From Pacificispira sp002696645 (GTDB taxonomy: Bacteria; Pseudomonadota; Alphaproteobacteria; UBA8366; Aestuariispiraceae): 64,000 bases of DNA. Shown in pieces: positions 43,983-52,033 of the stretch (position 1 is the stretch's first letter; the number at the start of each line of letters is the position of its first letter). Location: the NCBI RefSeq assembly GCF_048892425.1, contig NZ_JBLZHU010000001.1, forward strand, positions 310,001-374,000, written 5' to 3'. The notes beneath the pieces were generated by a model. That model did no database searches. It saw nothing but the letters and a program-made list of their open reading frames with translations, and was not told the origin of the DNA. Position numbers and translations under genes: made by a program.

Positions 43983-44492
43983 ATGAGCCTTAAAATCCGG
44001 ATGTCCCGTGGTGGCGCCAAAAAGCGTCCCTTTTATCGTATCGTTGTTGCGGATACCCGCGCACCGCGCGATGGCCGCTTCATCGAGAAGATCGGCTTCC
44101 ACAACCCAATGATGCCCCGCGATCATGCAGAACGCCTGAGCATCAATCTGGACCGCGCCAAATATTGGATGTCGGTCGGCGCGAAGCCGTCACCGCGCGT
44201 TCACCGTTTCCTGGCCGATGCCGGCGTGATGGAAAAGGCGTCGATCCCAGAGCAGACCAAACAGCATCTGCCGCGCGCCAAGGAACAGGAACGTATCCGC
44301 GAGCGTGAACAGAAGGCCAAGGAAGCTGCTGAAGCTGCGGAAGCTGCCAAGGCTGAAGCTGCCGAAGCTGCTGCTGCTGCGGAAGCAGAAGCGGCGGAAG
44401 CTGCTGCTGCCCCTGCTGAAGAAGCCCCGGCTGAAGAAGCCCCTGCTGAAGAAGCGGCTGCAGAAGCGACCGAGGAAGCAAAGACCGAGTAA
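43983..44492 (+). CDS. rpsP: 30S ribosomal protein S16 with long Ala/Glu tail
   Basis: The first 80 or so residues are a normal S16 (MSLKIRMSRGGAKKRPFYRI, then KIGFHNPM). The protein continues to 169 residues, about twice the E. coli length, through a KEQERIRER basic helix and an almost pure Ala/Glu/Pro tail with AEEAP repeats (about 105-169). Extended S16 proteins occur in alphaproteobacteria; the tail is probably disordered or helical and of unknown role. It starts 86 bases after ffh. Confidence 0.96.
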   Translation: MSLKIRMSRGGAKKRPFYRIVVADTRAPRDGRFIEKIGFHNPMMPRDHAERLSINLDRAKYWMSVGAKPSPRVHRFLADAGVMEKASIPEQTKQHLPRAKEQERIREREQKAKEAAEAAEAAKAEAAEAAAAAEAEAAEAAAAPAEEAPAEEAPAEEAAAEATEEAKTE

Positions 44493-44528
44493 TCCGGTAA
44501 CGGATTGCATCGGCCCAGAGGTCGCATC

Positions 44529-45086
44529 ATGCCGGATGGAATCGGACAGATGGTAGAAAGCAAACTGATCGTCGGAGTTGTCACGGGCGCCCATGGCGTG
44601 CGCGGACAACTGCGCGTGAAGAGCTTTACCGCCGATCCCGCCGATTTAACGGCATATGGACCCCTGACCGATCAGACCGGTGATACTGTCTATAAGCTGA
44701 CCCTGAAAGGGGAAGTGAAGGGGCAATTGATCGCCAGCCTGGCCGGATGCACGGATCGGAATGCTGCGGAAGCTTTGCGGGGAACGGAATTCTATCTGGA
44801 TCGGGCCTTGTTGCCCCAGGCGGATAAGGAAGAATTCTACCACGCGGATCTGATCGGAATGGCTGCACTGGACGGGGCTGGAACCCATATGGGAACAGTC
44901 CGGGCGGTGTTTGATTTTGGCAGCGGCGATATGCTGGAAGTGGTGGGCGCAGACGGGTCAGTTGTCCTGTATCCCTTCATGGAAGCGGTTGTTCCCGAAG
45001 TTGACCTGGATGCCGGTCGCCTGACCATTCTGCCCCCGGCGGAAGTCGAAGCGACACAGGGTGAAGAAGAAGGGGAGGAGGCCTGA
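44529..45086 (+). CDS. rimM: ribosome maturation factor RimM
   Basis: A 185-residue factor that assists 30S head assembly around S19. The RimM barrel begins IVGVVTGAHGVRGQLRVKSF, and the PRC-type barrel contains EEFYHADLIGMAA and VLYPFMEAVVPEVD. ATG 44529 has AGAGG seven bases upstream; ATG 44550 (MVESKL) is a reasonable alternative. It lies between rpsP and trmD, the usual order. Confidence 0.94.
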   Translation: MPDGIGQMVESKLIVGVVTGAHGVRGQLRVKSFTADPADLTAYGPLTDQTGDTVYKLTLKGEVKGQLIASLAGCTDRNAAEALRGTEFYLDRALLPQADKEEFYHADLIGMAALDGAGTHMGTVRAVFDFGSGDMLEVVGADGSVVLYPFMEAVVPEVDLDAGRLTILPPAEVEATQGEEEGEEA

Positions 45087-45090
45087 TATC

Positions 45091-45822
45091 ATGGCGCATA
45101 CCATCCCTTCCGCAACGCCCTGGCATGTGACGGCCTTGACCCTGTTCCCGGAAATGTTTCCGGGCGTGCTGGGTCATTCCATCGCAGGCAAGGCGTTGCA
45201 ATCCGGTCTGTGGCAGATGGAAACGGTTGATATCCGGGGCTTTGCAACGGATCGTCATGCAACTGTGGACGATGCGCCAATGGGGGGTGGGGCCGGTATG
45301 GTCATGCGCCCTGATGTGTTGGATGCAGCGATTGCCTCAGTGGCTGATAAGCCGGGGCCCTTACTGTATCTGTCGCCACGCGGTCGGGTCTTTGATCAGG
45401 CACGGGCTCGGGATCTGGCGACAGGATCAGGGGTGCGGGTGTTATGCGGTCGGTATGAAGGGGTGGATCAGCGGGTGCTGGACAAATGGGAAATCGAAGA
45501 GGTCAGCCTTGGCGATTTCGTTCTGTCTGGTGGCGAGCCTGCAGCCCTGACGATGCTGGATGCCTGTCTGCGGTTGCTGCCGGGTGTCATGGGGTCACGC
45601 GAGTCTTTGGACGAAGAAAGTTTTGAAGGCGGATTGTTAGAATATCCGCACTATACGCGGCCAGCGGAATGGGAGGGACGGCACGTGCCGGAAGTCCTGC
45701 TGTCTGGTCATCACAAAAACATCCGGGCCTGGCGACGGGCCCAAGCCGAAGCCGTGACACAGCGGCGTCGGCCGGATTTATGGTCCCGCTATATCAGCGC
45801 CGGGGCTAATCATGTTGCGTAA
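45091..45822 (+). CDS. trmD: tRNA (guanine37-N1)-methyltransferase
   Basis: A SPOUT-class methyltransferase (243 residues) that forms m1G37 and prevents frameshifting. The trefoil-knot AdoMet site is in LYLSPRGRVFDQ, LCGRYEGVDQRVLDKW and SLGDFVLSGGEPAALTM; MGGGAGMVMRPDV and LPGVMGSRESLDEESF are also present. ATG 45091 has GGAGG nine bases upstream, close behind the rimM stop. Confidence 0.96.
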   Translation: MAHTIPSATPWHVTALTLFPEMFPGVLGHSIAGKALQSGLWQMETVDIRGFATDRHATVDDAPMGGGAGMVMRPDVLDAAIASVADKPGPLLYLSPRGRVFDQARARDLATGSGVRVLCGRYEGVDQRVLDKWEIEEVSLGDFVLSGGEPAALTMLDACLRLLPGVMGSRESLDEESFEGGLLEYPHYTRPAEWEGRHVPEVLLSGHHKNIRAWRRAQAEAVTQRRRPDLWSRYISAGANHVA

Positions 45823-45855
45823 CGCAAAAGGTTTGCGAAGAAAGGAACCGAGGTC

Positions 45856-46254
45856 ATGAATATCATTGAACAGATCAATGCCGAGCAGGTCGAAAAGCGT
45901 TTGACCACTGGCGAGGCGATCCCGACATTTTCGCCGGGTGACACGATCGTTGTCCGTGTGAAGGTTGTCGAAGGCACGCGCGAGCGTATCCAGGCTTTCG
46001 AAGGCGTTTGCATCGGCCGCAAGAATGCTGGCGTGAATTCCAACTTCACCGTCCGCAAGATTTCTTATGGTGAAGGCGTGGAACGTGTGTTCCCGCTGTA
46101 CAGCCCGCGGATCGAAGGCATTGACGTCGTGCGTCGCGGTAAAGTCCGCCGTGCGAAGCTGTACTTCCTGCGTGGTCGTACCGGTAAGTCCGCCCGTATC
46201 ATCGAACGCACCACCGGTCGCGGCATGAAGAACGGCCGCTATCAGGGCGACTAA
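45856..46254 (+). CDS. rplS: 50S ribosomal protein L19
   Basis: Ribosomal protein L19, 132 residues, located at the 30S-50S interface. The family core is seen in FSPGDTIVVRVKVVEGTRER, RIQAFEGVCIGRKNAG, FTVRKISYGEGVERVFPLYSP and VRRGKVRRAKLYFLRGR. It lies 33 bases after trmD and ends the operon; a 10-bp hairpin follows at 46265-46292. Confidence 0.97.
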   Translation: MNIIEQINAEQVEKRLTTGEAIPTFSPGDTIVVRVKVVEGTRERIQAFEGVCIGRKNAGVNSNFTVRKISYGEGVERVFPLYSPRIEGIDVVRRGKVRRAKLYFLRGRTGKSARIIERTTGRGMKNGRYQGD

Positions 46255-46264
46255 AGACCATCGG

Positions 46265-46292
46265 GCCTGTACCGGATTACGTCGGTACAGGC
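46265..46292 (+). terminator. 10-bp perfect hairpin after rplS
   Basis: GCCTGTACCG (46265-46274) pairs exactly with CGGTACAGGC (46283-46292) around an eight-base loop, ten bases after the rplS stop. There is no adjacent T-run; a short TTTT follows only at about 46305. It may be a weak or Rho-assisted terminator or an mRNA-stabilising end. Confidence 0.5.
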
Positions 46293-46509
46293 GCAGGTCG
46301 ATGCCTTTTGGAAAGAGTACTTTTATCTTTTCACGAGGCGGATGAAGTCTTGTGACCGTTAAGGGATATGCGATTGCCTTTCGGGGTGGTAGCAAACCTG
46401 TCCAGAAATGTGGCAAGTCGCATGAATGGATCAGGGCCTTTCAGAACTGGTGCTGTGGCGTGATCCGCTGACCTTGAGCAAAGCGAGGCAGAAAAGGGGT
46501 AAGGAAAGC

Positions 46510-47916
46510 ATGACGAAGCCAAGAACGCTGTTTGATAAAATCTGGGATAGCCACATTGTCGATAGACAGGATGATGGTACCTGCCTGATTTATATCGACC
46601 GCCATTTGGTGCATGAAGTGACCAGCCCGCAGGCTTTTGAAGGTCTGCGTGTTTCCGGTCGCAAAGTGCGGCGTCCAGAGCTTACCCTGGCTGTGCCGGA
46701 TCACAATGTGCCGACCGCAAACCGCGCCAGCGGGATCGAGGATGAGGAAAGCCGCATCCAGGTCGAAACCCTGTCGTCCAATGCGAAAGAATTCGGCGTG
46801 CCGATTTTTGAAATGAGCGATGTTCGCCAGGGCATCGTTCATATCATCGGACCGGAACAGGGCTTCACCCTGCCTGGCATGACGATTGTTTGCGGCGACA
46901 GTCACACCGCGACCCATGGCGCGTTTGGCTCTCTGGCGTTTGGTATTGGAACGTCGGAAGTTGAGCATGTTCTGGCGACCCAGACGCTGCAGCAGAACCC
47001 GGCAAAGAATATGCGTGTCACAGTCAATGGCGCATTGCCCACTGGTGTTACGGCAAAGGATCTGATCCTGGCGATCATTGGCAAGATTGGCACGGCGGGC
47101 GGGACCGGCCATGTCATTGAATTTGCCGGTCAGGCGATCCGCGATTTGTCCATGGAAGGGCGTATGACTGTCTGTAACATGGCAATTGAAGGCGGTGCAC
47201 GCGCTGGTCTGATTGCGCCTGATGAGACGACATTCGCCTACCTGAAAGGCCGCGAAATGGCGCCCAAGGGAGAGACCTGGGAAAAAGCTGTGGCCTATTG
47301 GAAGACGCTGCCCAGCGATGAGGGCGCGCTTTATGACAAGGAAGTCACCCTGGATGTCGCTGATATCCCACCACAAATCACCTGGGGCACCAGCCCGGAA
47401 GATGTGGTTGCGATCACCGGAACGGTGCCTAATCCGCAATCCTATGGTTCGGGTAAGGCTGCTGCCGCGCAACGCTCCCTGGACTATATGGGGCTGACGG
47501 CGGGCATGAAGATGACCGATGTCAAAATCGATACGGTTTTCATCGGGTCCTGCACCAATGGTCGGATTGAAGACCTGCGCACGGTCGCGGCAATTGCCAA
47601 GGGTCGCAAGGTTGCAGACGGTGTCCGCGCCATGGTGGTCCCAGGCTCTGGTCTGGTAAAGCAACAGGCGGAAGCGGAAGGCCTGGATAAAATCCTGATC
47701 GCCGCAGGTTTTGATTGGCGGGAACCAGGCTGTTCCATGTGTCTGGCCATGAATGCCGATAAGCTGGCCCCGAAGGAACGCTGTGCTTCAACGTCCAATC
47801 GCAATTTTGAAGGTCGTCAGGGCCGGGGTGGTCGGACCCATCTGGTCAGCCCAGGCATGGCCGCTGCGGCTGCTTTGAAAGGCCACCTGGCCGATGTTCG
47901 GGAGTTCCTGTCATGA
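46510..47916 (+). CDS. leuC: 3-isopropylmalate dehydratase large subunit
   Basis: The large subunit (468 residues) of the 4Fe-4S isomerase that turns 2- into 3-isopropylmalate in leucine synthesis. Cluster cysteines are in FIGSCTNGRIEDLR and the CSMC motif of EPGCSMCLAMN; substrate residues lie in VCGDSHTATHGAFG. ATG 46510 has AAGGAAAGC upstream; the frame is open back to 46426 without such a site. It overlaps the next small gene by four bases (ATGA). Confidence 0.97.
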   Translation: MTKPRTLFDKIWDSHIVDRQDDGTCLIYIDRHLVHEVTSPQAFEGLRVSGRKVRRPELTLAVPDHNVPTANRASGIEDEESRIQVETLSSNAKEFGVPIFEMSDVRQGIVHIIGPEQGFTLPGMTIVCGDSHTATHGAFGSLAFGIGTSEVEHVLATQTLQQNPAKNMRVTVNGALPTGVTAKDLILAIIGKIGTAGGTGHVIEFAGQAIRDLSMEGRMTVCNMAIEGGARAGLIAPDETTFAYLKGREMAPKGETWEKAVAYWKTLPSDEGALYDKEVTLDVADIPPQITWGTSPEDVVAITGTVPNPQSYGSGKAAAAQRSLDYMGLTAGMKMTDVKIDTVFIGSCTNGRIEDLRTVAAIAKGRKVADGVRAMVVPGSGLVKQQAEAEGLDKILIAAGFDWREPGCSMCLAMNADKLAPKERCASTSNRNFEGRQGRGGRTHLVSPGMAAAAALKGHLADVREFLS

Positions 47917-48083
47917 CCCACCAAATGCCCCTGCCCAAGGATCATCTGGACCGCCTGTTTGGCCGCGATATGCAATACAGCGCCTGGCAGATCGATGTTC
48001 CGGCCCCTGCAAATGATGATGCCATGATCAGCGCGATGGATGCCGCCATCCTGATGTCCCTGATTAAACGCCGCAAGCGGTAA
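47913..48083 (+). CDS. small protein encoded between leuC and leuD
   Basis: A 56-residue frame starts at ATG 47913, overlapping the leuC stop as ATGA, and stops at 48083, with the leuD ribosome site AGAGGA directly after it. The product begins MTHQMPLPKDHLDRLFGRDM, has an Asp/Ala-rich middle and ends in a basic IKRRKR after a hydrophobic AAILMSLI. I recognise no family. Position, coupling and the lack of any other use for this 170-base gap make it a likely real gene in the leuCD operon; a role in isomerase assembly or regulation would be guesswork. Confidence 0.65.
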   Translation: MTHQMPLPKDHLDRLFGRDMQYSAWQIDVPAPANDDAMISAMDAAILMSLIKRRKR

Positions 48084-48100
48084 GAGAGGATCAGACAGTC

Positions 48101-48724
48101 ATGAAACCCTTCACCGAATTGACCGGCATCGCTGCCCCGATGGATATGATCAACATCGATACCGATATGATCATCCCCAAGCAGTTTTTGAAAACCATTC
48201 AGCGTTCCGGCCTTGGCAAGAACCTGTTTGATGAAATGCGCTTTGATGACAATGGCACTCCCAAGCCAGATTTCGTGCTGAACAAAGAGCCTTACACCCA
48301 TGCGCAAATCCTGATCGCCGGGGCCAATTTTGGCTGTGGGTCCAGTCGGGAACATGCGCCGTGGGCATTGGAAGATTTTGGCATTCGCTGTGTCATCGCA
48401 CCCAGTTTTGCCGATATTTTCCACGGCAATTGTTTCAAGAACGGGATTCTGCCGATCCGGCTGCCGGAAGAGACCGTAAAGTCGCTGATGGAAAAGTCAG
48501 AGCGCGGTCAGAATGCCCAGTTCACAATCGACCTTCCCCGTCAGGTTATCGTCGATCCCGATGGCACGGAAATCCCGTTCGAAGTGGATTCGTTCCGTAA
48601 GCATTGTCTGCTGAACGGCCTGGATGATATCGCGTTGACCTTGCAGAAAGGGGCGGCCATCGACGGATACGAAGATGACCGCAGCCGCACAGCACCCTGG
48701 ACCACCCCGGCCGCCGCTGAATAA
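48101..48724 (+). CDS. leuD: 3-isopropylmalate dehydratase small subunit
   Basis: The small subunit (207 residues) of isopropylmalate isomerase, partner of LeuC. The swivelling domain is marked by DTDMIIPKQFLKTI, ILIAGANFGCGSSREHAPWAL and GNCFKNGILPIRL. The start has AGAGGA upstream. It ends three bases from the convergent cupin gene. Confidence 0.97.
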   Translation: MKPFTELTGIAAPMDMINIDTDMIIPKQFLKTIQRSGLGKNLFDEMRFDDNGTPKPDFVLNKEPYTHAQILIAGANFGCGSSREHAPWALEDFGIRCVIAPSFADIFHGNCFKNGILPIRLPEETVKSLMEKSERGQNAQFTIDLPRQVIVDPDGTEIPFEVDSFRKHCLLNGLDDIALTLQKGAAIDGYEDDRSRTAPWTTPAAAE

Positions 48725-48727
48725 GGT

Positions 48728-49021
48728 CTATTGCTTGATCTCCACCTCTACGAAGGTGAAGGGGAAGTCGTTGTCGTTGATCACATTGTGGTCAACGCCG
48801 GTTTGCCGCGCATAAGACAGGCCTGCCTTCAGGTCGGACTGAAGGATTTTTCCGTCCGGAAATTCAATTGTCAGGGCCCCCGTTGTCATGGGGACGACGA
48901 CATAATCCATTTCATGTTGATGCCGTCCCGTCTCCGCACCGGGTGGGAAATGCCATTGGGTGACGCGGACGCGATCATCGTCAACCTGGACCGTGGGAAT
49001 GGCTTTTGGGCGCTCGCTCAT
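48728..49021 (-). CDS. small cupin-domain protein
   Basis: A 97-residue single-domain cupin. The first motif is WHFPPGAETGRHQHEMDYVV, with histidines and a glutamate arranged for a metal site; the second motif is weaker (GLSYARQTGVDHNVIN). Substrate and enzyme activity are unknown. The ATG overlaps the stop of the ChaC-like gene (ATGA), so the two form a small operon and may act on related compounds. Confidence 0.8.
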   Translation of the reverse strand: MSERPKAIPTVQVDDDRVRVTQWHFPPGAETGRHQHEMDYVVVPMTTGALTIEFPDGKILQSDLKAGLSYARQTGVDHNVINDNDFPFTFVEVEIKQ

Positions 49022-49674
49022 GCCTCTGGCTCCTCTTCATTTTGGTTTTGCAGGTGGATCAATCGGGCGGCCAGCGCATGCAAATCAGGATCGTGTATTC
49101 CCAATTGATCCAAATGCTCAACCGTTTTCAAAACATATTCCAGGTTGGTCCCTCGCTGACCGCAGGCATTCAGCACGGTTGCCTCAATCATATCAATGGG
49201 CAGGCCATGGGCGCATTGCGGGTGACCCGATACTGGGGCAAAGCTGTAGCACTGGATTTCGCCGATATCGGTTTGGGCTGTCAGTTGAATGATTTCATAG
49301 CTGGAATTTCCCATTTCACGCAGCCAAATTGCGCGGGCGGCTTCCTGTAAGCGATCTGGATCGATTCTAAATGCACAGCCTTCGCATGTACCGCCGGGGG
49401 CCAACCCCATGACCAGGCCCGGTTTTTCCCGCGTGCCGCGATACCTGGTTGAAAACAGGCACAAGGCCCGATGCCAGCCCTGAACCGCTGCGCGCCGCCG
49501 GTCACAATAGGGAAATTCGGGGTTCCAGATCAACGAAGCGGTGCCAAAAATCCAAACATTCTGTGGGTCCGGCATACTGGCAATCCAGGCATCCGCCCGT
49601 TGACAGATCGTGTCGTCCGAGGCGCGGTCGAAATCTGGCAGGGGAGGTATCGGATGCTGGGGCCGCTTTGTCAT
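49018..49674 (-). CDS. ChaC-like gamma-glutamylcyclotransferase
   Basis: A 218-residue ChaC-family protein; the family cleaves glutathione to 5-oxoproline and Cys-Gly. Family blocks are SLIWNPEFPYCDRRRAAVQG, STRYRGTREKPGLVMGLAPG and WLREMGNSSYE, the last holding the likely catalytic glutamate. The usual substrate-loop motif GYGSL reads GTASL here (residues 44-48), which may change activity. It shares an operon with the cupin gene. Confidence 0.8.
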   Translation of the reverse strand: MTKRPQHPIPPLPDFDRASDDTICQRADAWIASMPDPQNVWIFGTASLIWNPEFPYCDRRRAAVQGWHRALCLFSTRYRGTREKPGLVMGLAPGGTCEGCAFRIDPDRLQEAARAIWLREMGNSSYEIIQLTAQTDIGEIQCYSFAPVSGHPQCAHGLPIDMIEATVLNACGQRGTNLEYVLKTVEHLDQLGIHDPDLHALAARLIHLQNQNEEEPEA

Positions 49675-49741
49675 GATCCTTTCATCCTGACAAGGCGCGC
49701 CCAGCTTGCCAAGCCGGTTTCTGGCGCGTACATCGGGACTT

Positions 49742-50923
49742 ATGGGAAAAAGATCTTTGCTTCTGTCGGTGGTTGGTATTCTGGTGCTTCTGGTCGGGGC
49801 CTGGAGTGCTTGGTGGTTTTATTCCGCGCGTCTGGCGATATCCAGCTTTCAGGACTGGGTATCGGAACAGCGTAGCCAAGGCTATGATATCAACTTTCAG
49901 CGGATAGATACCGGCGGGTACCCCTTCTCCCTGGCCTTAACGGCGACCCGATTTGGTGTCGCGGCCCCCCTGCGGGCCTGGACAGTCTCTGGCGATGCGC
50001 TGACGGTCACGTTTAAGCCCTGGCAGTTGGATCGATATCAGATCTCCAGTGATCAACCTCTTCGCCTTTCTGCGGTGATGATACCGGAAAGCCAGAAAAC
50101 ACCGGTGGTGATTCAGGATTTAACCGGTGATTATCTGTTTCACAGAGATGGGGCCAAGCACCAGTTGCGTCTGATCGCGGCAGATGTATCTGGGCCCAAT
50201 GGTTTGACCATCGACACGATTGGCGTCTCTGGAACAATGCCATTCCATGCGCCACAGGACCGTGATGCGGATATTATGACAGGGCATCTGGAGTTGGTCG
50301 GCGCTAAGATGCCTGGTCTTGTGCCGCAGGGCCTGTCAGAACAAATCGAGGCGGCGATCCTTGATTTCACTGTGTCTGGTCCCCAACCCAATCCAGAATT
50401 CAGTATGGCAAAGCGCCTGTCTGATTGGCGGGACGCCGGGGGCGGTGTTGAGGTCAGCAAGATCGCCTTGGCGTGGCAGGACCTTAATCTGTCCGGTGAT
50501 GGGACGATTAGCCTGGATGAGTATCTGCGCCCCCTGGCTGCTTTTGGCATGCAGGCGACCGGGCTTTCTGAAACCGCGCGAAGATTTGAAGAGGCGGGTC
50601 TGATCGATCGGCAGATACGGCGTTATATCGAAATGGGGGTCGGCCTGTTATCCTTGGGCTCCGGTCAGGCGGGAATGGTCCGCTTTCCGGTAACAATACA
50701 GGATGGCATTTTGTCGTTGGGACCTGTCGCATTGACGGAAATACCGCCCATTGTCGCCGGGGCTGGACCGCTGCCACCCGCTGTGCCCGCGCCAAAGACG
50801 GGTGAAATCACCACATTTCCCGATCTTGCCCCGCCGCCGACCGTCAGTGACGAGACCCTGGATGCAGGATCGAATCAAATGCAAGGCACCGACCCACAGG
50901 CTGCGCCGGCTCCGGCCCAATAA
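49742..50923 (+). CDS. DUF2125 family membrane-anchored protein
   Basis: A 393-residue DUF2125 protein, a family largely limited to alphaproteobacteria and without known function. One N-terminal membrane segment (SLLLSVVGILVLLVGAWSAW) places the rest in the periplasm; the family signature GYPFSLALTATRFGV lies near residue 60. The C-terminus is Pro/Ala-rich. ATG 49742 is used because the longer frame begins at a TTG. It ends 12 bases from the convergent hisC. Confidence 0.83.
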   Translation: MGKRSLLLSVVGILVLLVGAWSAWWFYSARLAISSFQDWVSEQRSQGYDINFQRIDTGGYPFSLALTATRFGVAAPLRAWTVSGDALTVTFKPWQLDRYQISSDQPLRLSAVMIPESQKTPVVIQDLTGDYLFHRDGAKHQLRLIAADVSGPNGLTIDTIGVSGTMPFHAPQDRDADIMTGHLELVGAKMPGLVPQGLSEQIEAAILDFTVSGPQPNPEFSMAKRLSDWRDAGGGVEVSKIALAWQDLNLSGDGTISLDEYLRPLAAFGMQATGLSETARRFEEAGLIDRQIRRYIEMGVGLLSLGSGQAGMVRFPVTIQDGILSLGPVALTEIPPIVAGAGPLPPAVPAPKTGEITTFPDLAPPPTVSDETLDAGSNQMQGTDPQAAPAPAQ

Positions 50924-50935
50924 ACGGACAGGTCT

Positions 50936-52033
50936 TCAGCCTTTATTCATGAAATCTGTCAGCCCGGCGATTAAGCGGTCGTTTTCCGCCGCGGTGCCGA
51001 TTGTGGCGCGCAGGCTTTCGGCCAGCCCATAGCCTGCAACGGATCGCACGATAACGCCTTGATCTGCCAGATGGCTGAGGGCGCGTTTGGCGGTGTCGGC
51101 ATCGTTAAAACGGATCAGCACGAAATTGCAGACGGATGGCGGGAAGCCCAGTCCCAATTGGGATAAGGCCCCGCACAGGCGCTTCAATTGTTCTGCATTC
51201 TGCGCCAGGCTGATTTCAACGTGGTCCTGATCCCCCAGGGCGGCGATACCGGCTGCCTGAGCAGAGTTGTTGACGTTAAACGGGCTGCGCACACGGTTTA
51301 GCGCGTCCACTACGGCTTCGGGCGCATAGCACCAGCCCAGCCGCAATGCCGCTAAACCATAAAGCTTAGAGAATGTGCGCAACATCACGACATTCTGGTA
51401 ATCTTCAACCAAATCACATCCATCTGAGTAGTCGGACGCATCGACATATTCAGAATAGGCGGCGTCGATCACCAGCAAGATATCTTCTCGCAACCCATCC
51501 CGCAGACGACGCAATTCGCTGCCGGGGATATAGGTGCCGGTTGGATTGTTGGGATTGGCGACAAAGCAAATGCGGGTCTTGTCGGTGACACAGGCAAGCA
51601 AGGCATCAACATCCGTATGCAGGTCCGGTGTCTCTGGTGCCAGAACCGGCGTGGCCCCAACAGTTTTCGCGGTAATGCCATACATCAGAAAGCCATGCTG
51701 AGTCTGAAGGACTTCATCCCCTGGCCCCACATAGCAGCGGATCAGCAGGGTGATTAGTTCATCGGATCCCGCGCCGCAGACAATGCGGTTCACATCCAGA
51801 CCGAACTGGGTGGCCAAAGTCTGACGCAATTGGGTCGCGCCACCGTCGGGATAGCGGTTCAGATGGATCGCTTCGCCATAGGCGGCAATTGCCTTTGGGC
51901 TGGGCCCCAACGGGTTCTCGTTGGCGGACAGGACAGCGGGGGGAATGGCGGCTGTGTCGTCGCCATGGGCGCCTGGCACATAGATAGGCGCTTCCGCAAT
52001 GCCGGGGCGCAGGATTAGCGGGCTCTTCGTCAT
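50936..52033 (-). CDS. hisC: histidinol-phosphate / aromatic aminotransferase
   Basis: A PLP-dependent class II aminotransferase (365 residues). Motifs are SANENPLGPSPKA at the N-terminus, NPNNPTGTYIPGSEL, and the PLP lysine in RTFSKLYGLAALRLGW. HisC-type enzymes make histidinol phosphate, but the four-base overlap with a chorismate mutase gene suggests use on prephenate or phenylpyruvate in aromatic amino-acid synthesis, which this family also catalyses. No other his gene is in the window. Confidence 0.9.
   Translation of the reverse strand: MTKSPLILRPGIAEAPIYVPGAHGDDTAAIPPAVLSANENPLGPSPKAIAAYGEAIHLNRYPDGGATQLRQTLATQFGLDVNRIVCGAGSDELITLLIRCYVGPGDEVLQTQHGFLMYGITAKTVGATPVLAPETPDLHTDVDALLACVTDKTRICFVANPNNPTGTYIPGSELRRLRDGLREDILLVIDAAYSEYVDASDYSDGCDLVEDYQNVVMLRTFSKLYGLAALRLGWCYAPEAVVDALNRVRSPFNVNNSAQAAGIAALGDQDHVEISLAQNAEQLKRLCGALSQLGLGFPPSVCNFVLIRFNDADTAKRALSHLADQGVIVRSVAGYGLAESLRATIGTAAENDRLIAGLTDFMNKG

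Noticed and set aside
46352..46471. 39-codon leader frame upstream of leuC (GTG start, Cys/Trp-rich end)
   Set aside because: It has no leucine-codon run and a poorly spaced ribosome site, and frames of this length are common by chance. No attenuator hairpin follows it.
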